Made by a program: the position numbers and the translations under genes
Notes under the pieces: model-generated
The model's input: the letters and a program-made list of their open reading frames with translations, nothing else
Databases searched by the model: none
What the model was told of the DNA's origin: nothing
NCBI RefSeq assembly: GCF_000382385.1
Contig: NZ_KB908323.1
Coordinates: 68,440-132,439, forward strand
From: Segatella maculosa DSM 19339 = JCM 15638
GTDB taxonomy: Bacteria; Bacteroidota; Bacteroidia; Bacteroidales; Bacteroidaceae
Direction: 5' to 3'
DNA: 64,000 nucleotides
In this document: positions 26,349 to 35,564 of the stretch, one piece after another
Layout: the number at the start of each line of letters is the position of its first letter
Numbering within the stretch: position 1 is the stretch's first letter

Positions 26349-28694
26349 TTATTGAATGGTTATATTTTGCGGTTTGAGTCCGTAGGAACGGGCGGTTAGT
26401 GTGCCTTTTCCGCGCACCACCACCATGCATCGGCCGTGATAGGCACGGCGTTTGTCGTCCTTAAAACGTTCCATTGAAAAGGGACATCCATTGTCTACGG
26501 CCACAATTTCCAAGCCATCGGCGGCCGTGAAGAACACTTGATCGTCGGAATGCGGGCAGATAGTGCCTTGATCGTCGCAGACATCGACAAAAACAAAGCT
26601 GAGGTCACGGCCCCGATAGTCGATGTTCAGGCGCAATGTCGAGGGTTGTCCAGCGGTATGTCTCGTCTGTTCGCCCACCACTTTCCCCGCTTGGCGAGCC
26701 ACTACCTTTATTTCTCCGGGCTCATAACGCACGCGCCAACCGACATGATAGGCCGAACCGGACAAGGAAGCAGTAGCCCTTGCGGTCTTGCGACGCGTCC
26801 CTTGGCTCCGACCGTTGACGAACAGTTCCACCTCGTCAGCGTTGTTGTAGTAGCACCACAGGTCTATCTCCTGTCCGTCCAGCCAATTCCAATGCGGAAA
26901 CAGGTGAAGCACGGGCCTACTTGTCCATTCACTTTGATACATATAATAGATATCCTTGGGGAATCCAGCAAGATCAATGATGCCAAAGTAGCTCGAACGC
27001 GCGGGAAAATCATAGGGAGTGGGCTCGCCGATATAGTCCCAGCCCGTCCAAATGAACTGTCCTGTGACGTACGGCGTGTGTTTCACCGCCTCCCACATGG
27101 CTTCATGGGTGCAAGACCATGACGTATGCATGTTATCATAGGCAGAACACTCCATAGTTGGGTCGGTATAAGGTTCCCACCAAGCGCGTGGAGCCTGATA
27201 AATGCTGTCACTTGGCATCTTATAGCAGCCTCTGCTCTGCAGAGCTGATACGCTTTCGGTGAACAAGAAAGGCTTGTTGGGGAAATTCTTCGGCACATCT
27301 TTCGCCCATTGATGGTGATAATTGAACCCTATAATGTCAAGAGCACCGCTTCGAAACAGGTGATTGTCGGGCGAAGGTTCATTGCAACCGGCCGTAACGG
27401 GGCGTGATGTGTCGTAGCGGTGCACGATATCAACGAGCCGTTTGGTCAATAAGCTGTTGAAACTTAGCTCACCTTTCTTGGCTAACATGGAAGTATCGCG
27501 CCCAGCATTCAGAATTAAGTTGGCCTGTTCAGCCGATAACGTGTCGACTTCTGTGCCAGACCACTGTTCCAACACCTCGTTTCCAATCGACCAAATCAAG
27601 ACAGAAGGGTGGTTACGGTCACGCAATACCATGTCTGAAAGGTCACGTTCGGCCCAAGTATCAAAGAAACGGGCGTAATCGTTCTTGGTTTTGCGTCGCT
27701 TCCACATGTCGAAACTCTCGTCCATGACGATGAATCCCATCGTATCACACATGGCTAACAGTTCAGGAGCAGGCGGATTGTGGCTGCAACGAATGGCATT
27801 GCAACCCATTTGCTTCAGTTTCGTCAGTTGACGGTGCAGCGCATCTTCGTTCAAAGCGGCACCCAAGCAGCCCAAATCGTGGTGCAAGCACACTCCGTTC
27901 AGCTTCATATTCTTCCCATTTAGCCAAAATCCCGTCTTCGCATCAAAGCGGAAGCGACGGAAACCCGTTACGGTTTCGACCTCGTCGACGACTTTTCCTT
28001 TGATCAATAACTGCGTACGCACCTTATAAGTCTTCGGATTGTCGGGCGACCACAGTTGCTTTCCCTTCTCGGACCAGATGTTTCGCACCGTCACTTTCTC
28101 CTTTTTGGGATTCTCATAGGCCACTTCCACCTTCCCATCACGTATATATACGCCCCAATGCCTGATATGAACGGGATAAGTTCGGGTCAACCAGACGTGA
28201 CGATAGATGCCGCAACCGCTATACCAACGTGAGTTTGGCTGGTCACTGTTGTCTACACGCACCGCAATAGAGTTGTTCCCATCGTGCACAAACGGTGTAA
28301 TATCATACTCAAATGAACTGTATCCGTAGGGACGGAAGCCAAGTTTGTGGCCATTTACATAGACGGTGGAGTTCATATACACGCCATCGAAACTCAAGAA
28401 CAGTTTTTCATTCGTCAAGCGCCTGATGTTTACGTTTCTTCTATACCAACCTACGCCTCCGGGAAGCGCACCTCCCGAGGCTCCTGACTTGTTGTTTGCA
28501 TGGAAGTCGCCCTCGATGGCCCAGTCATGTGGCACATTGAGCCGCCGCCAATGGCTGTCATTGTAGTCAGACAACGCGAAAGAAGCCGAGTCTGCCAGCG
28601 TAAATCGCCAGTCACGGTCCAAAGATACGCGCTGACGTGCGCCAACTAACAGGCTAATGCAGGCGAAAATCAGTAGGAAGGTACGCTTTTTCAT
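26349..28694 (-). CDS. Beta-galactosidase-type glycoside hydrolase, GH2
   Basis: 781 aa with signal peptide. The sugar-binding domain includes VPHDWAIEGDF, GGVGWYRR and NSRWYSGCGIYRHVW. The TIM barrel has GVCLHHDLGCLG, RCSHNPP, the acid/base Glu373 in SIGNEVLEQW and the nucleophile Glu480 in FLFTESVSA. C-terminal DUF4982-like and Ig-like parts follow. The Ig-like domain before the barrel is short: GKVEVAYENP runs almost directly into LWSPDNP. With GH31 and GH3 it fits removal of galactose from xyloglucan side chains. The start overlaps the GH31 stop by 4 bp (ATGA), so translation is coupled. Confidence 0.92.
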   Translation of the reverse strand: MKKRTFLLIFACISLLVGARQRVSLDRDWRFTLADSASFALSDYNDSHWRRLNVPHDWAIEGDFHANNKSGASGGALPGGVGWYRRNVNIRRLTNEKLFLSFDGVYMNSTVYVNGHKLGFRPYGYSSFEYDITPFVHDGNNSIAVRVDNSDQPNSRWYSGCGIYRHVWLTRTYPVHIRHWGVYIRDGKVEVAYENPKKEKVTVRNIWSEKGKQLWSPDNPKTYKVRTQLLIKGKVVDEVETVTGFRRFRFDAKTGFWLNGKNMKLNGVCLHHDLGCLGAALNEDALHRQLTKLKQMGCNAIRCSHNPPAPELLAMCDTMGFIVMDESFDMWKRRKTKNDYARFFDTWAERDLSDMVLRDRNHPSVLIWSIGNEVLEQWSGTEVDTLSAEQANLILNAGRDTSMLAKKGELSFNSLLTKRLVDIVHRYDTSRPVTAGCNEPSPDNHLFRSGALDIIGFNYHHQWAKDVPKNFPNKPFLFTESVSALQSRGCYKMPSDSIYQAPRAWWEPYTDPTMECSAYDNMHTSWSCTHEAMWEAVKHTPYVTGQFIWTGWDYIGEPTPYDFPARSSYFGIIDLAGFPKDIYYMYQSEWTSRPVLHLFPHWNWLDGQEIDLWCYYNNADEVELFVNGRSQGTRRKTARATASLSGSAYHVGWRVRYEPGEIKVVARQAGKVVGEQTRHTAGQPSTLRLNIDYRGRDLSFVFVDVCDDQGTICPHSDDQVFFTAADGLEIVAVDNGCPFSMERFKDDKRRAYHGRCMVVVRGKGTLTARSYGLKPQNITIQ

Positions 28695-31660
28695 AAATTG
28701 ATGCTGACTTCTTTGCCCGAATAGTTTATCATCTTACCCTTGGGATTAGCCATATTCAGGGGCTTCGGCGCCTCTTTGGCAACCAAGACCACGTTAAAGC
28801 GGCGCGATTTGAGCATGCCGGGGAAACTACCTTTCCTGTTTCCGATGGTTATCTTGCGTGCGGTATCGTCGTAATGAATGTCGATTGTGGCGCATTTTCC
28901 CTTTTCATAGTTATAATTTGTGCCCTCGTCTTCATAGAGAGTGAACCATCCATCGCGGCCAGCATAGACATATAGCTGGATAAGTTCAGCCGGTTTCTCG
29001 TCGGTCCACTCCATTTCGGGGCCGAAAGGAATGATTCCGCCCGCAGGCACATAGACCGGAATGCGCTCATAGGGTGCCTCAACGGTCAAATGTTGGCCAC
29101 CTGCGAGGTGTTCTCCGCTGTACAAATCATACCAACCGGTCTGTTTGGGCAGGTAAATGCTGCGGGTGCGCGCCTTATACTCGCCCACCGGACAAGCCAT
29201 CAGCGATGGTCCGAACATCCATTGGTCCTTGATATCGAGCACATTCCGGTCTGTTCCGAAGTCCATAACGAGGGCTCTCATCATGGTATAGTGGTTCGTA
29301 TGCACCCTGCCGGCCATGGAATAGAGGTAGGGCATCAGCTGATAACGCAGCCGATGATACCACAATATACTTTTATATGCGGGATGATTGTCGGGCGCAA
29401 TGTTCCAAGGTTCTCTGTAAGGCCACTGACCATGGGCGCGGAACAGCGGTACAAAGCAGCCAAACTGGCACCAACGGGTTTGCAATTCGCGCCATTCTTT
29501 CAGGTCTTCGTTCTCAATTCCGGTCTCATTCCACACGTTTTGGGCAGCCATATAGCGACGCTCCACGGAGAAACCGCCCTGATCCATGCCCCAAAAGGGC
29601 AATCCGGCCAGCGAATAGTTCATGCCTGCCGTCATTTGGGCACGCATATCTTCCCATCGGGTGCCTATATCACCGCTCCAAGTGGCTGTGGAATAGCGTT
29701 GAAGACCGGCAAAACCGCTGCGTGTGAGCAGGAAAACACGCGGCTCGTTCGGCCTACCTTGCCACACACTGCGCTGTCCGTTGTAGATGGCATCAGCGTT
29801 AACGATGCTGTAGGCATTGAAGTATTCGGTCGAAGTGCCAAGGGCTGTGGGCCCACAAAGCGCTTTTCGATACCACATTGGGGTGCAATCGCGCACATTG
29901 GGCTCTGAAGCATCCATCCACCAAGCGTCAATTCCGGCCGTCATCGTCTTGGCGTTGTTGAACTTCGAATAGAGATTGTCGTCCATTTGTTTCCAAAATA
30001 GCTTACGGGCACCTTGGGAATAGGCGTCATAGAACGAGTTCTTGTAGCCTTTTCCCACCCAGTCGTGGATATCGTCTGCGGGACTTTGATGATACATCCA
30101 GCCGTTTTTATCAAGTTCTTTATAGTTTTCCGTGTTGCAATAGAACTTGGGCCAGACGCTGATCATAAAGCGTCCGTGCAGCCGATGCACCGAGTCGAGC
30201 ATGGCTTGTGGGTCAGGATAGCGTGCAGTTTCAAAGCGATGACTGCCCCATTGGTCCTCCGGCCAGTAGTTCCAGTCTTGAACAATGTTGTCAATAGGAA
30301 TGTGTCTGCGACGGAATTCGGCAAGCGTTGTTTCTATTTCCTGCGAAGTTTTGTAGCGTTCGCGGCTCTGCCAAAAGCCCAAAGCCCATTTCGGATAGAC
30401 CGGTGCACGCCCTGTCAGGGTCCTATAGCCGCCGATTACCTCGTCCATCGTGCTGCCGTAGATGAAGTAATAGTCCATATCGGGCGACATTTCGCTCCAG
30501 ATAGAGAGCTGATTACGCGCTTCTTGGCTGCGAGGGCGGGCCACTCGCAGGCCAATATAGCTTTCGCCGCCATCGGGACGCCACTCTATGCGCAGCTGCT
30601 GTCGCTGTCCTTGCGGCAAACGGTAGCTGAACTTGTGCGAATTAGGGTTCCAACTGGTGCGCCATATCTCTGGAACAACCTCCTTACCCCCGATGAATAC
30701 GCGCACATAGCCCGCATAATAGAGCAGAAATTGATAGTCATCGTCTTTCGGAGCCTCGATAAAGCCTTCGTAAACCACCTTTGCACCGTCGAGTTTGAAG
30801 CCTTTTGGCAGGTTCTTCGTGCCTCCGTTGTCCGTTCGGTTGGCTATCTCCGACTTCGGCGGACAGGCATATTCATAGTAGATGCTGTCTTCGTCGCGCA
30901 CGATTTGCTGTCCGTTGCTATCCGTATAGGTGCCCGTGAGATGTCCCTCGCGCCCATGTTTGTCGTAAAGACGGAAGACATGACCCGCTTGCAGATAGTC
31001 TTCTGCCATGCCAAAGCGGCAATAACTGTAAGTATCCCACAGGATTCCGTAGTGCTTGTTGGAGATAACAAAGGGCACACTTACCTTGGTATTGTATTGA
31101 AAAAGGTCTTCGTTCTTGCCTTTCATGTTGAGTTCGTGGGCCTGATGTTGCCCAAGTCCGTAGAAAGCCTCGTCGTCCGGACTGTCGAATACCAGCTGCC
31201 AAGAGAGCCCATTGCGCTGACTTTCGGGAACATTATTGATGTCTACGCCGATTTCGCGGTCGGGAACGCGATACGACCAAAAGCGTTTTCCGCCCGAAGA
31301 CTCGTGCAACAACGTCTCGCCTTTGGCATCCTTGAACGTCACTTCGCCCGTTTGCTTGCTGACAACGGCCTGCATTCGCGCGGTTTTCACGCTCATTGTG
31401 CCGTTTGTTTCGCTGATGTGGCACTTGGGGTTCGCCGTTTGCGGCACGATGATAAGGCTCTCGCGCTTATCGGGCAGCACATTGGCAGTCGTGGCCCGCA
31501 CTCTTACGATGCCATCACCCACGACTTGCAGGCAAACCACGCGGGCCTGACCGCTCGTGGGGCGCACCATGACCTTGCAATCGGTTGACAACGCCTCGCC
31601 GGCTTGGCCGAAACATAGGCATATCGTCAGTGCCAAGGATAATAAGATGAGTCTTCTCAT
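28691..31660 (-). CDS. Alpha-xylosidase-type glycoside hydrolase, GH31 with PA14 domain
   Basis: 989 aa with signal peptide. An N-terminal GH31 beta-sandwich contains FYGLGQHQAHELNMKG. A PA14 insert at about residues 245-385 contains YEGFIEAPKDDDYQFLLYYAGYVRVFIGGK. The (beta/alpha)8 barrel has the nucleophile Asp583 in WWMDASEPN and the acid/base Asp664 in TWSGDIGTRW. GH31 with a PA14 insert is the layout of the xyloglucan alpha-xylosidases of Cellvibrio japonicus and Bacteroides ovatus. First gene of the operon; a TATCTTTG box and a row of direct repeats lie just upstream. Confidence 0.92.
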   Translation of the reverse strand: MRRLILLSLALTICLCFGQAGEALSTDCKVMVRPTSGQARVVCLQVVGDGIVRVRATTANVLPDKRESLIIVPQTANPKCHISETNGTMSVKTARMQAVVSKQTGEVTFKDAKGETLLHESSGGKRFWSYRVPDREIGVDINNVPESQRNGLSWQLVFDSPDDEAFYGLGQHQAHELNMKGKNEDLFQYNTKVSVPFVISNKHYGILWDTYSYCRFGMAEDYLQAGHVFRLYDKHGREGHLTGTYTDSNGQQIVRDEDSIYYEYACPPKSEIANRTDNGGTKNLPKGFKLDGAKVVYEGFIEAPKDDDYQFLLYYAGYVRVFIGGKEVVPEIWRTSWNPNSHKFSYRLPQGQRQQLRIEWRPDGGESYIGLRVARPRSQEARNQLSIWSEMSPDMDYYFIYGSTMDEVIGGYRTLTGRAPVYPKWALGFWQSRERYKTSQEIETTLAEFRRRHIPIDNIVQDWNYWPEDQWGSHRFETARYPDPQAMLDSVHRLHGRFMISVWPKFYCNTENYKELDKNGWMYHQSPADDIHDWVGKGYKNSFYDAYSQGARKLFWKQMDDNLYSKFNNAKTMTAGIDAWWMDASEPNVRDCTPMWYRKALCGPTALGTSTEYFNAYSIVNADAIYNGQRSVWQGRPNEPRVFLLTRSGFAGLQRYSTATWSGDIGTRWEDMRAQMTAGMNYSLAGLPFWGMDQGGFSVERRYMAAQNVWNETGIENEDLKEWRELQTRWCQFGCFVPLFRAHGQWPYREPWNIAPDNHPAYKSILWYHRLRYQLMPYLYSMAGRVHTNHYTMMRALVMDFGTDRNVLDIKDQWMFGPSLMACPVGEYKARTRSIYLPKQTGWYDLYSGEHLAGGQHLTVEAPYERIPVYVPAGGIIPFGPEMEWTDEKPAELIQLYVYAGRDGWFTLYEDEGTNYNYEKGKCATIDIHYDDTARKITIGNRKGSFPGMLKSRRFNVVLVAKEAPKPLNMANPKGKMINYSGKEVSINL

Positions 31661-31692
31661 GATTTGATTGCTGTTGCTTTTTAGTTATGTTG

Positions 31693-31700
31693 CAAAGATA
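31693..31700 (-). promoter_or_regulatory. -7 box of the GH31-GH2-GH3 operon
   Basis: TATCTTTG on the minus strand, 32 bp before the GH31 ATG. The -33 position lacks TTG, as expected of a promoter that needs an activator. Confidence 0.6.
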
Positions 31701-31726
31701 CAATATTCCTTTCATACTCATATAAC

Positions 31727-31798
31727 GTTTTGTTAACAACAAATGTTGTTTTGTTAATGGCGCATGTCGTTTTTGTTAACAACACATACTGTTTTGTT
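31727..31798. repeat. Four direct repeats of ttttgtt at 21-22 bp, upstream of the GH31 promoter
   Basis: ttttgtt begins at 31728, 31749, 31771 and 31792 (steps 21, 22, 21); copies 1 and 3 extend to gttaacaac. The array starts 27 bp upstream of the -7 box. Its spacing of two helical turns would suit AraC-type binding and it may be an operator, for example for the HTCS at 17984. I see no gene in 31661-32305. Confidence 0.7.
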
Positions 31799-31956
31799 AT
31801 AACCGCTCCTTGGCGAGGCTGAAACAACGGGAAGGCGCGCCATGTTCGGGCATAAGCGTCGCAATATGCGCACAAATAAACAACGCGCGAACCCGTTTAC
31901 TTGCCAACTGTCAACTAAAATGTGAGTGGGCACACGGACCTTGCTTTTTAATCTCA

Positions 31957-32030
31957 GCCATTTCACCGCGCAATATGGCTAAGGTTGCACGGTAAAATGG
32001 GTGAGATTGAACGGTAAAATGGCTGAGATT
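31957..32030. repeat. 22-bp dyad array, site 4 (three full units)
   Basis: Units at 31957-31978, 31979-32000 and 32001-32022, then ctgagatt and the linker gcaaggtgtaagtgattgat. Confidence 0.9.
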
Positions 32031-32091
32031 AAAAAGCAAGGTGTAAGTGATTGATTGTCAATATGGATAATGCGTCGAACCATTTGAATGT

Positions 32092-32186
32092 ATGTAGGGA
32101 CGCACGGCTCGTGCGTCCGCCCAAATAAACATGTGTTTAGCCTTCTATTCTGCTTGAGCGGACGCACGAACCGTGCGTTCCTACAT
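32092..32186. repeat. MITE-like element (95 bp)
   Basis: Left end atgtagggacgcacggctcg, right end accgtgcgttcctacat. It follows the array and linker of site 4, with the flank gaatgt. Confidence 0.85.
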
Positions 32187-32305
32187 GCTCGCGATGGCCA
32201 TATTGATGCGCAACACGGCATTAATTATCCCTCATCATGGGCTACATCAAGTGATAGGAATATTCGGATTAAAGAAGAGAAACGGCGGAATTTCGAGCAA
32301 ACGGA

Positions 32306-33346
32306 CTATTGCAAGGGCACCACTTCGAGCCTTTGAGCATTGCCCGTCACGGGGTCGAGCACGATATGCGTGGTGAATTTCTTGCCGAAAAGCTCGCCAC
32401 TCAGCGATTCGGAACGGCCGAATTGCGCCACATAATGCTCGAACTTGCCAAGAAGTTGGGTGCCATCGAAAAGCGAAAGGCGGATTTTGCCCGGCAAGTT
32501 CACGTAGATGCCGCTCTCTTCCTTGCTTTTCTTGCCCACATCGGGCAGGTTGAGCGTTGGAAGATAGTGCAAATCCTCAACAGTTACATAGAACGGACGG
32601 CCGCTCAAGTCGTCATTGTCGACCATTCCCAGCTTGGAAGAAAAGCGAAACAGTAGCTGTCGGCTTGTTTCTTTATTGGGCATGAACGTGAGAATACGCT
32701 CCGTCGTGTCTTTCTCCACCGTACCTGTGAACTCCTGCAGCAAAGCTCGCTCCTGTTTGTCTAGGTTTGCCATCATAATACGCAGCTGTTCGCCGTCTTT
32801 CGGCATGTTATCGGCTTCTCCACGCGTCAATTGATTGCGGCTTTCACGTATTTCATAGATCTCAGAAGCAATCAGTTCGGCCATCTTGGGCCTTGTTCCT
32901 GCCGCCAGAATATCTGCATTCATAAAGTCATGCGGGTTAAGTGGGGCCGGTTTGGCGGCCGAAACGAACGGCTTGGGCGCCTCGGTTCGGCGCCCGATGG
33001 TGTTCACAGCCAGCAAAACGCCGTTGTCATCGCGGCTCAGACTGATGATACTGTGCTTCTTATCTATCAAAGCCATGTGCTGTTTCGCCGTGTCGGGCAC
33101 ACCGACCGACCGTGTCTCAACGCTGATGATGCGATAAGAGGTGCGCGGCTCCATTGAAACATTTTTCAGTTTCAGGTATTTCTCACTGTAAAGTGCCAGT
33201 TCTCCCGGCTCATAAACCGTTTTTTCTACGCGTATATGGAACTGTATGGCCGTTTTCGGCAAGAAGTAAGTGCTGCCTTCCACAGGTTGCTGCGCATGAA
33301 CTGCAAGCGCAATGAAACCCAACAACAGCATTGTTATTTTCTTCAT
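32306..33346 (-). CDS. DUF4831 family exported protein
   Basis: 346 aa with a cleavable signal peptide (MKKITMLLLGFIALAVHA). The region VEGSTYFLPKTAIQFHIRVEKTVYEPGELALYSEKYL matches the DUF4831 pattern found across Bacteroidales (quoted in part: LPKTAIQFHIRVEKT). The mid-region contains AELIASEIYEIRESRNQLTRGEAD. No catalytic motif can be named and no function is known to me. It follows nnr by 18 bp in the same direction, so it is likely in its operon. Confidence 0.75.
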   Translation of the reverse strand: MKKITMLLLGFIALAVHAQQPVEGSTYFLPKTAIQFHIRVEKTVYEPGELALYSEKYLKLKNVSMEPRTSYRIISVETRSVGVPDTAKQHMALIDKKHSIISLSRDDNGVLLAVNTIGRRTEAPKPFVSAAKPAPLNPHDFMNADILAAGTRPKMAELIASEIYEIRESRNQLTRGEADNMPKDGEQLRIMMANLDKQERALLQEFTGTVEKDTTERILTFMPNKETSRQLLFRFSSKLGMVDNDDLSGRPFYVTVEDLHYLPTLNLPDVGKKSKEESGIYVNLPGKIRLSLFDGTQLLGKFEHYVAQFGRSESLSGELFGKKFTTHIVLDPVTGNAQRLEVVPLQ

Positions 33347-33364
33347 AAGCTATATTGATATTTT

Positions 33365-34882
33365 TTATTCTCTGATACGTGCGAAAGCCTTGGGAAGATA
33401 GTGAATCAAATCGCCTGCAATGAGACTTTCCTGACCCAAATCTCGTACTGCCAAATCGCCTGCCAAGCCGTGCAGGTACATTCCTATCACGGCCGCATCT
33501 TGCTGATTGTAGCCCTGTGCCAACAGTCCTGCGATGATGCCCGTCAGCACATCGCCGCTACCGGCAGTCGCCATGCCGGCGTTTCCCGTTGGATTAAAGA
33601 ACCCTTTTCCATCAGGTGTGCACAAAACGGAGTAGTGTCCTTTGAGCAAAACATAGGCGTGAAGCCGCTCGGCCAAGGCAATTGCCCGCGCCAAACGGTC
33701 GTAACAACCGTTCGAAATGCTGCCTTCAAGACGGTCGAATTCAGCTGCATGCGGTGTCATGACAATGCCTTCAGGCAGTTGTTGCAGCCATGCACGGTGG
33801 TTACCCAAGATGTTCAAGGCATCGGCATCAAGCACCATAGGGCATTGTGTGTGTCGGATTTGGGCGATTAATGCGATGGCCGTGGTTTCATTCCGACCCA
33901 TTCCGGGTCCCATGGCCACAGCCTTAAAGTCCTCTGTATCGACAGGTTCGGAGAAAATCTTCTCGTCTTTGTCTATCAAAAGCACTGCCTCGGGCACACT
34001 GACTTGCATGATATTGCAGTTTCGTTTGGGTGTGCAGGCAATCACTTTGCCTGCCCCGGCCCGCAAACATGCCCGCGTGGCCAACACAGCCGCACCCGCC
34101 ATGCCATACGATCCGGCTATCATCAACGCCGTACCCATGGTTCCTTTATGGGCAAAAGCACTGCGCGAACGCAACTTACTGCGGACATGATGCTCTTCAA
34201 GCAGGCAGAACTGGCAGTCAGCAGCAGCTATGAAATCGGGCGAAAGACGAATGTCAAGCACGCGTACTTCGCCAAGATATTGCTGATTGTCGGCCATGAG
34301 CATGCTCAACTTCAACTGCTGAATGGTCAAGGTGAGGTCGGCCCGAATGATATTCTGCCTGACATTATACGTGTTGTCTTCGGTCATTAGCCCCGAAGGC
34401 AGGTCAATGCTGACCACCTTGCACGGGCTTTGATTGATGTATCTCACCAATGAAGCGAAGCCACCCGCCAAGGGTTTGTTGAGCCCGCTGCTGAAAAAGC
34501 CGTCAATGACCACCGTTTCGGCATCCAAACGTGGTGGTTCGAAGTTCACGACCACCTCGGTGAAGGCCTTCAACGCCCTGCAATCGGTCAGTCGTTGCTT
34601 GTTTTTTGCACAGTCATCCGACAGGCGATTGTGGATATTGAAGAGGAAAACCGTGACCGCATAGCCCGCTTCGGCCATCAATCGAGCCACAGCCAAGGCA
34701 TCACCCCCGTTGTTTCCCGGGCCAGCAAAGACCACAATAGGCGTCGCTGTCGCCCATCGTTGCATGACAACTCGCGCGATTGCCTTGGCAGCACGCTCCA
34801 TCAAGTCGAGCGAAGTGATGGCTTCATGCCTGATGGTATAGTCATCGAGCTCACGAATTTGAGCACTATTGAATATCTTCAT
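33365..34882 (-). CDS. nnr: Bifunctional NAD(P)H-hydrate epimerase / ADP-dependent dehydratase
   Basis: 505 aa with both domains. The N-terminal YjeF_N epimerase (about 1-215) has the loop FAGPGNNGGDALAVAR (residues 52-67) and VVSIDLPSGLMTED. The C-terminal carbohydrate-kinase-like dehydratase (about 230-505) has HKGTMGTALMIAGSYGMAGA, VMTPHAAEFDRL and GNAGMATAGSGDVLTGI. It repairs damaged NADH/NADPH hydrates. It leads DUF4831 by 18 bp. A TATTTTTG box at 34902-34909 is upstream. Confidence 0.97.
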   Translation of the reverse strand: MKIFNSAQIRELDDYTIRHEAITSLDLMERAAKAIARVVMQRWATATPIVVFAGPGNNGGDALAVARLMAEAGYAVTVFLFNIHNRLSDDCAKNKQRLTDCRALKAFTEVVVNFEPPRLDAETVVIDGFFSSGLNKPLAGGFASLVRYINQSPCKVVSIDLPSGLMTEDNTYNVRQNIIRADLTLTIQQLKLSMLMADNQQYLGEVRVLDIRLSPDFIAAADCQFCLLEEHHVRSKLRSRSAFAHKGTMGTALMIAGSYGMAGAAVLATRACLRAGAGKVIACTPKRNCNIMQVSVPEAVLLIDKDEKIFSEPVDTEDFKAVAMGPGMGRNETTAIALIAQIRHTQCPMVLDADALNILGNHRAWLQQLPEGIVMTPHAAEFDRLEGSISNGCYDRLARAIALAERLHAYVLLKGHYSVLCTPDGKGFFNPTGNAGMATAGSGDVLTGIIAGLLAQGYNQQDAAVIGMYLHGLAGDLAVRDLGQESLIAGDLIHYLPKAFARIRE

Positions 34883-34901
34883 GCATTATTATATAATGCT
34901 G

Positions 34902-34909
34902 CAAAAATA
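34902..34909 (-). promoter_or_regulatory. -7 box of nnr promoter
   Basis: TATTTTTG followed by cagc on the minus strand, 19 bp before the nnr start; no clear -33 TTG. Confidence 0.45.
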
Positions 34910-34953
34910 CAAAATTAATGCTAATCGGTAGATGTCGTTTCCCATATTTTTAG

Positions 34954-34961
34954 TAATTTTG
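34954..34961 (+). promoter_or_regulatory. -7 box of hpt promoter
   Basis: TAATTTTG followed by ccac, 26 bp before the hpt ATG. Confidence 0.45.
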
Positions 34962-34987
34962 CCACAAATTATTTTATTTCGCCTCCT

Positions 34988-35527
34988 ATGAGCATCGTCA
35001 AAATCAAGGATTTAACGTTCAAAACGTTCATTCCCGAAGCCGAAATCCAACAACGTGTGAAGGCCGTTGCCGAGAAAATCAACCGCGATTTAGACGGAAA
35101 GAACCCGTTGTTGCTGGCCGTGCTTAACGGTTCGTTCATCTTTGCGGCCGACTTGATACGCCATATCACGATACCTTGCGAGATTTCGTTCGTGAAGTTA
35201 GCCTCCTATCAAGGCACTACTTCGACCGGAGAAATCAAGGAAGTCATCGGATTGAACGAAGACTTGGCCGGCAGAACGGTCGTTATTGTTGAAGATATCA
35301 TCGACACCGGGCTCACCATGAAGCGCATGATAGAGAGTCTCGGCACCCGCAATCCGGCGTCAATTCACATCTGTTCGCTGCTCGTCAAGCCCGACAAGCT
35401 TCAGGTTCCACTGAACATTGAATACGTAGCCATGGAAATTCCCAACGATTTCATCGTGGGTTACGGACTCGACTACGACCAACAAGGCCGCCAACTCCGC
35501 GACATCTACACGGTCATCGACCCATAA
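34988..35527 (+). CDS. hpt: Hypoxanthine phosphoribosyltransferase
   Basis: 179 aa. The PRPP-binding motif VVIVEDIIDTGLTM is at residues 98-111. LLAVLNGSFIFAADLIR, the flexible-loop SYQGTTSTGEIK and the C-terminal VGYGLDYDQQGRQLRDI are all family marks. Cytoplasmic purine salvage: hypoxanthine or guanine plus PRPP gives IMP or GMP. Followed 37 bp later by adk in the same direction, a sensible purine pair. The upstream TAATTTTG box drives both. Confidence 0.97.
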   Translation: MSIVKIKDLTFKTFIPEAEIQQRVKAVAEKINRDLDGKNPLLLAVLNGSFIFAADLIRHITIPCEISFVKLASYQGTTSTGEIKEVIGLNEDLAGRTVVIVEDIIDTGLTMKRMIESLGTRNPASIHICSLLVKPDKLQVPLNIEYVAMEIPNDFIVGYGLDYDQQGRQLRDIYTVIDP

Positions 35528-35564
35528 TAACGAACAAGAACATCATTATATACACAAAGAAACA

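Noticed and set aside
30014..31588. A 524-codon open frame on the plus strand opposite the GH31 gene
   Set aside because: It is antisense to a well-conserved enzyme with catalytic motifs, has no recognisable domain, and follows the codon bias of the other strand.
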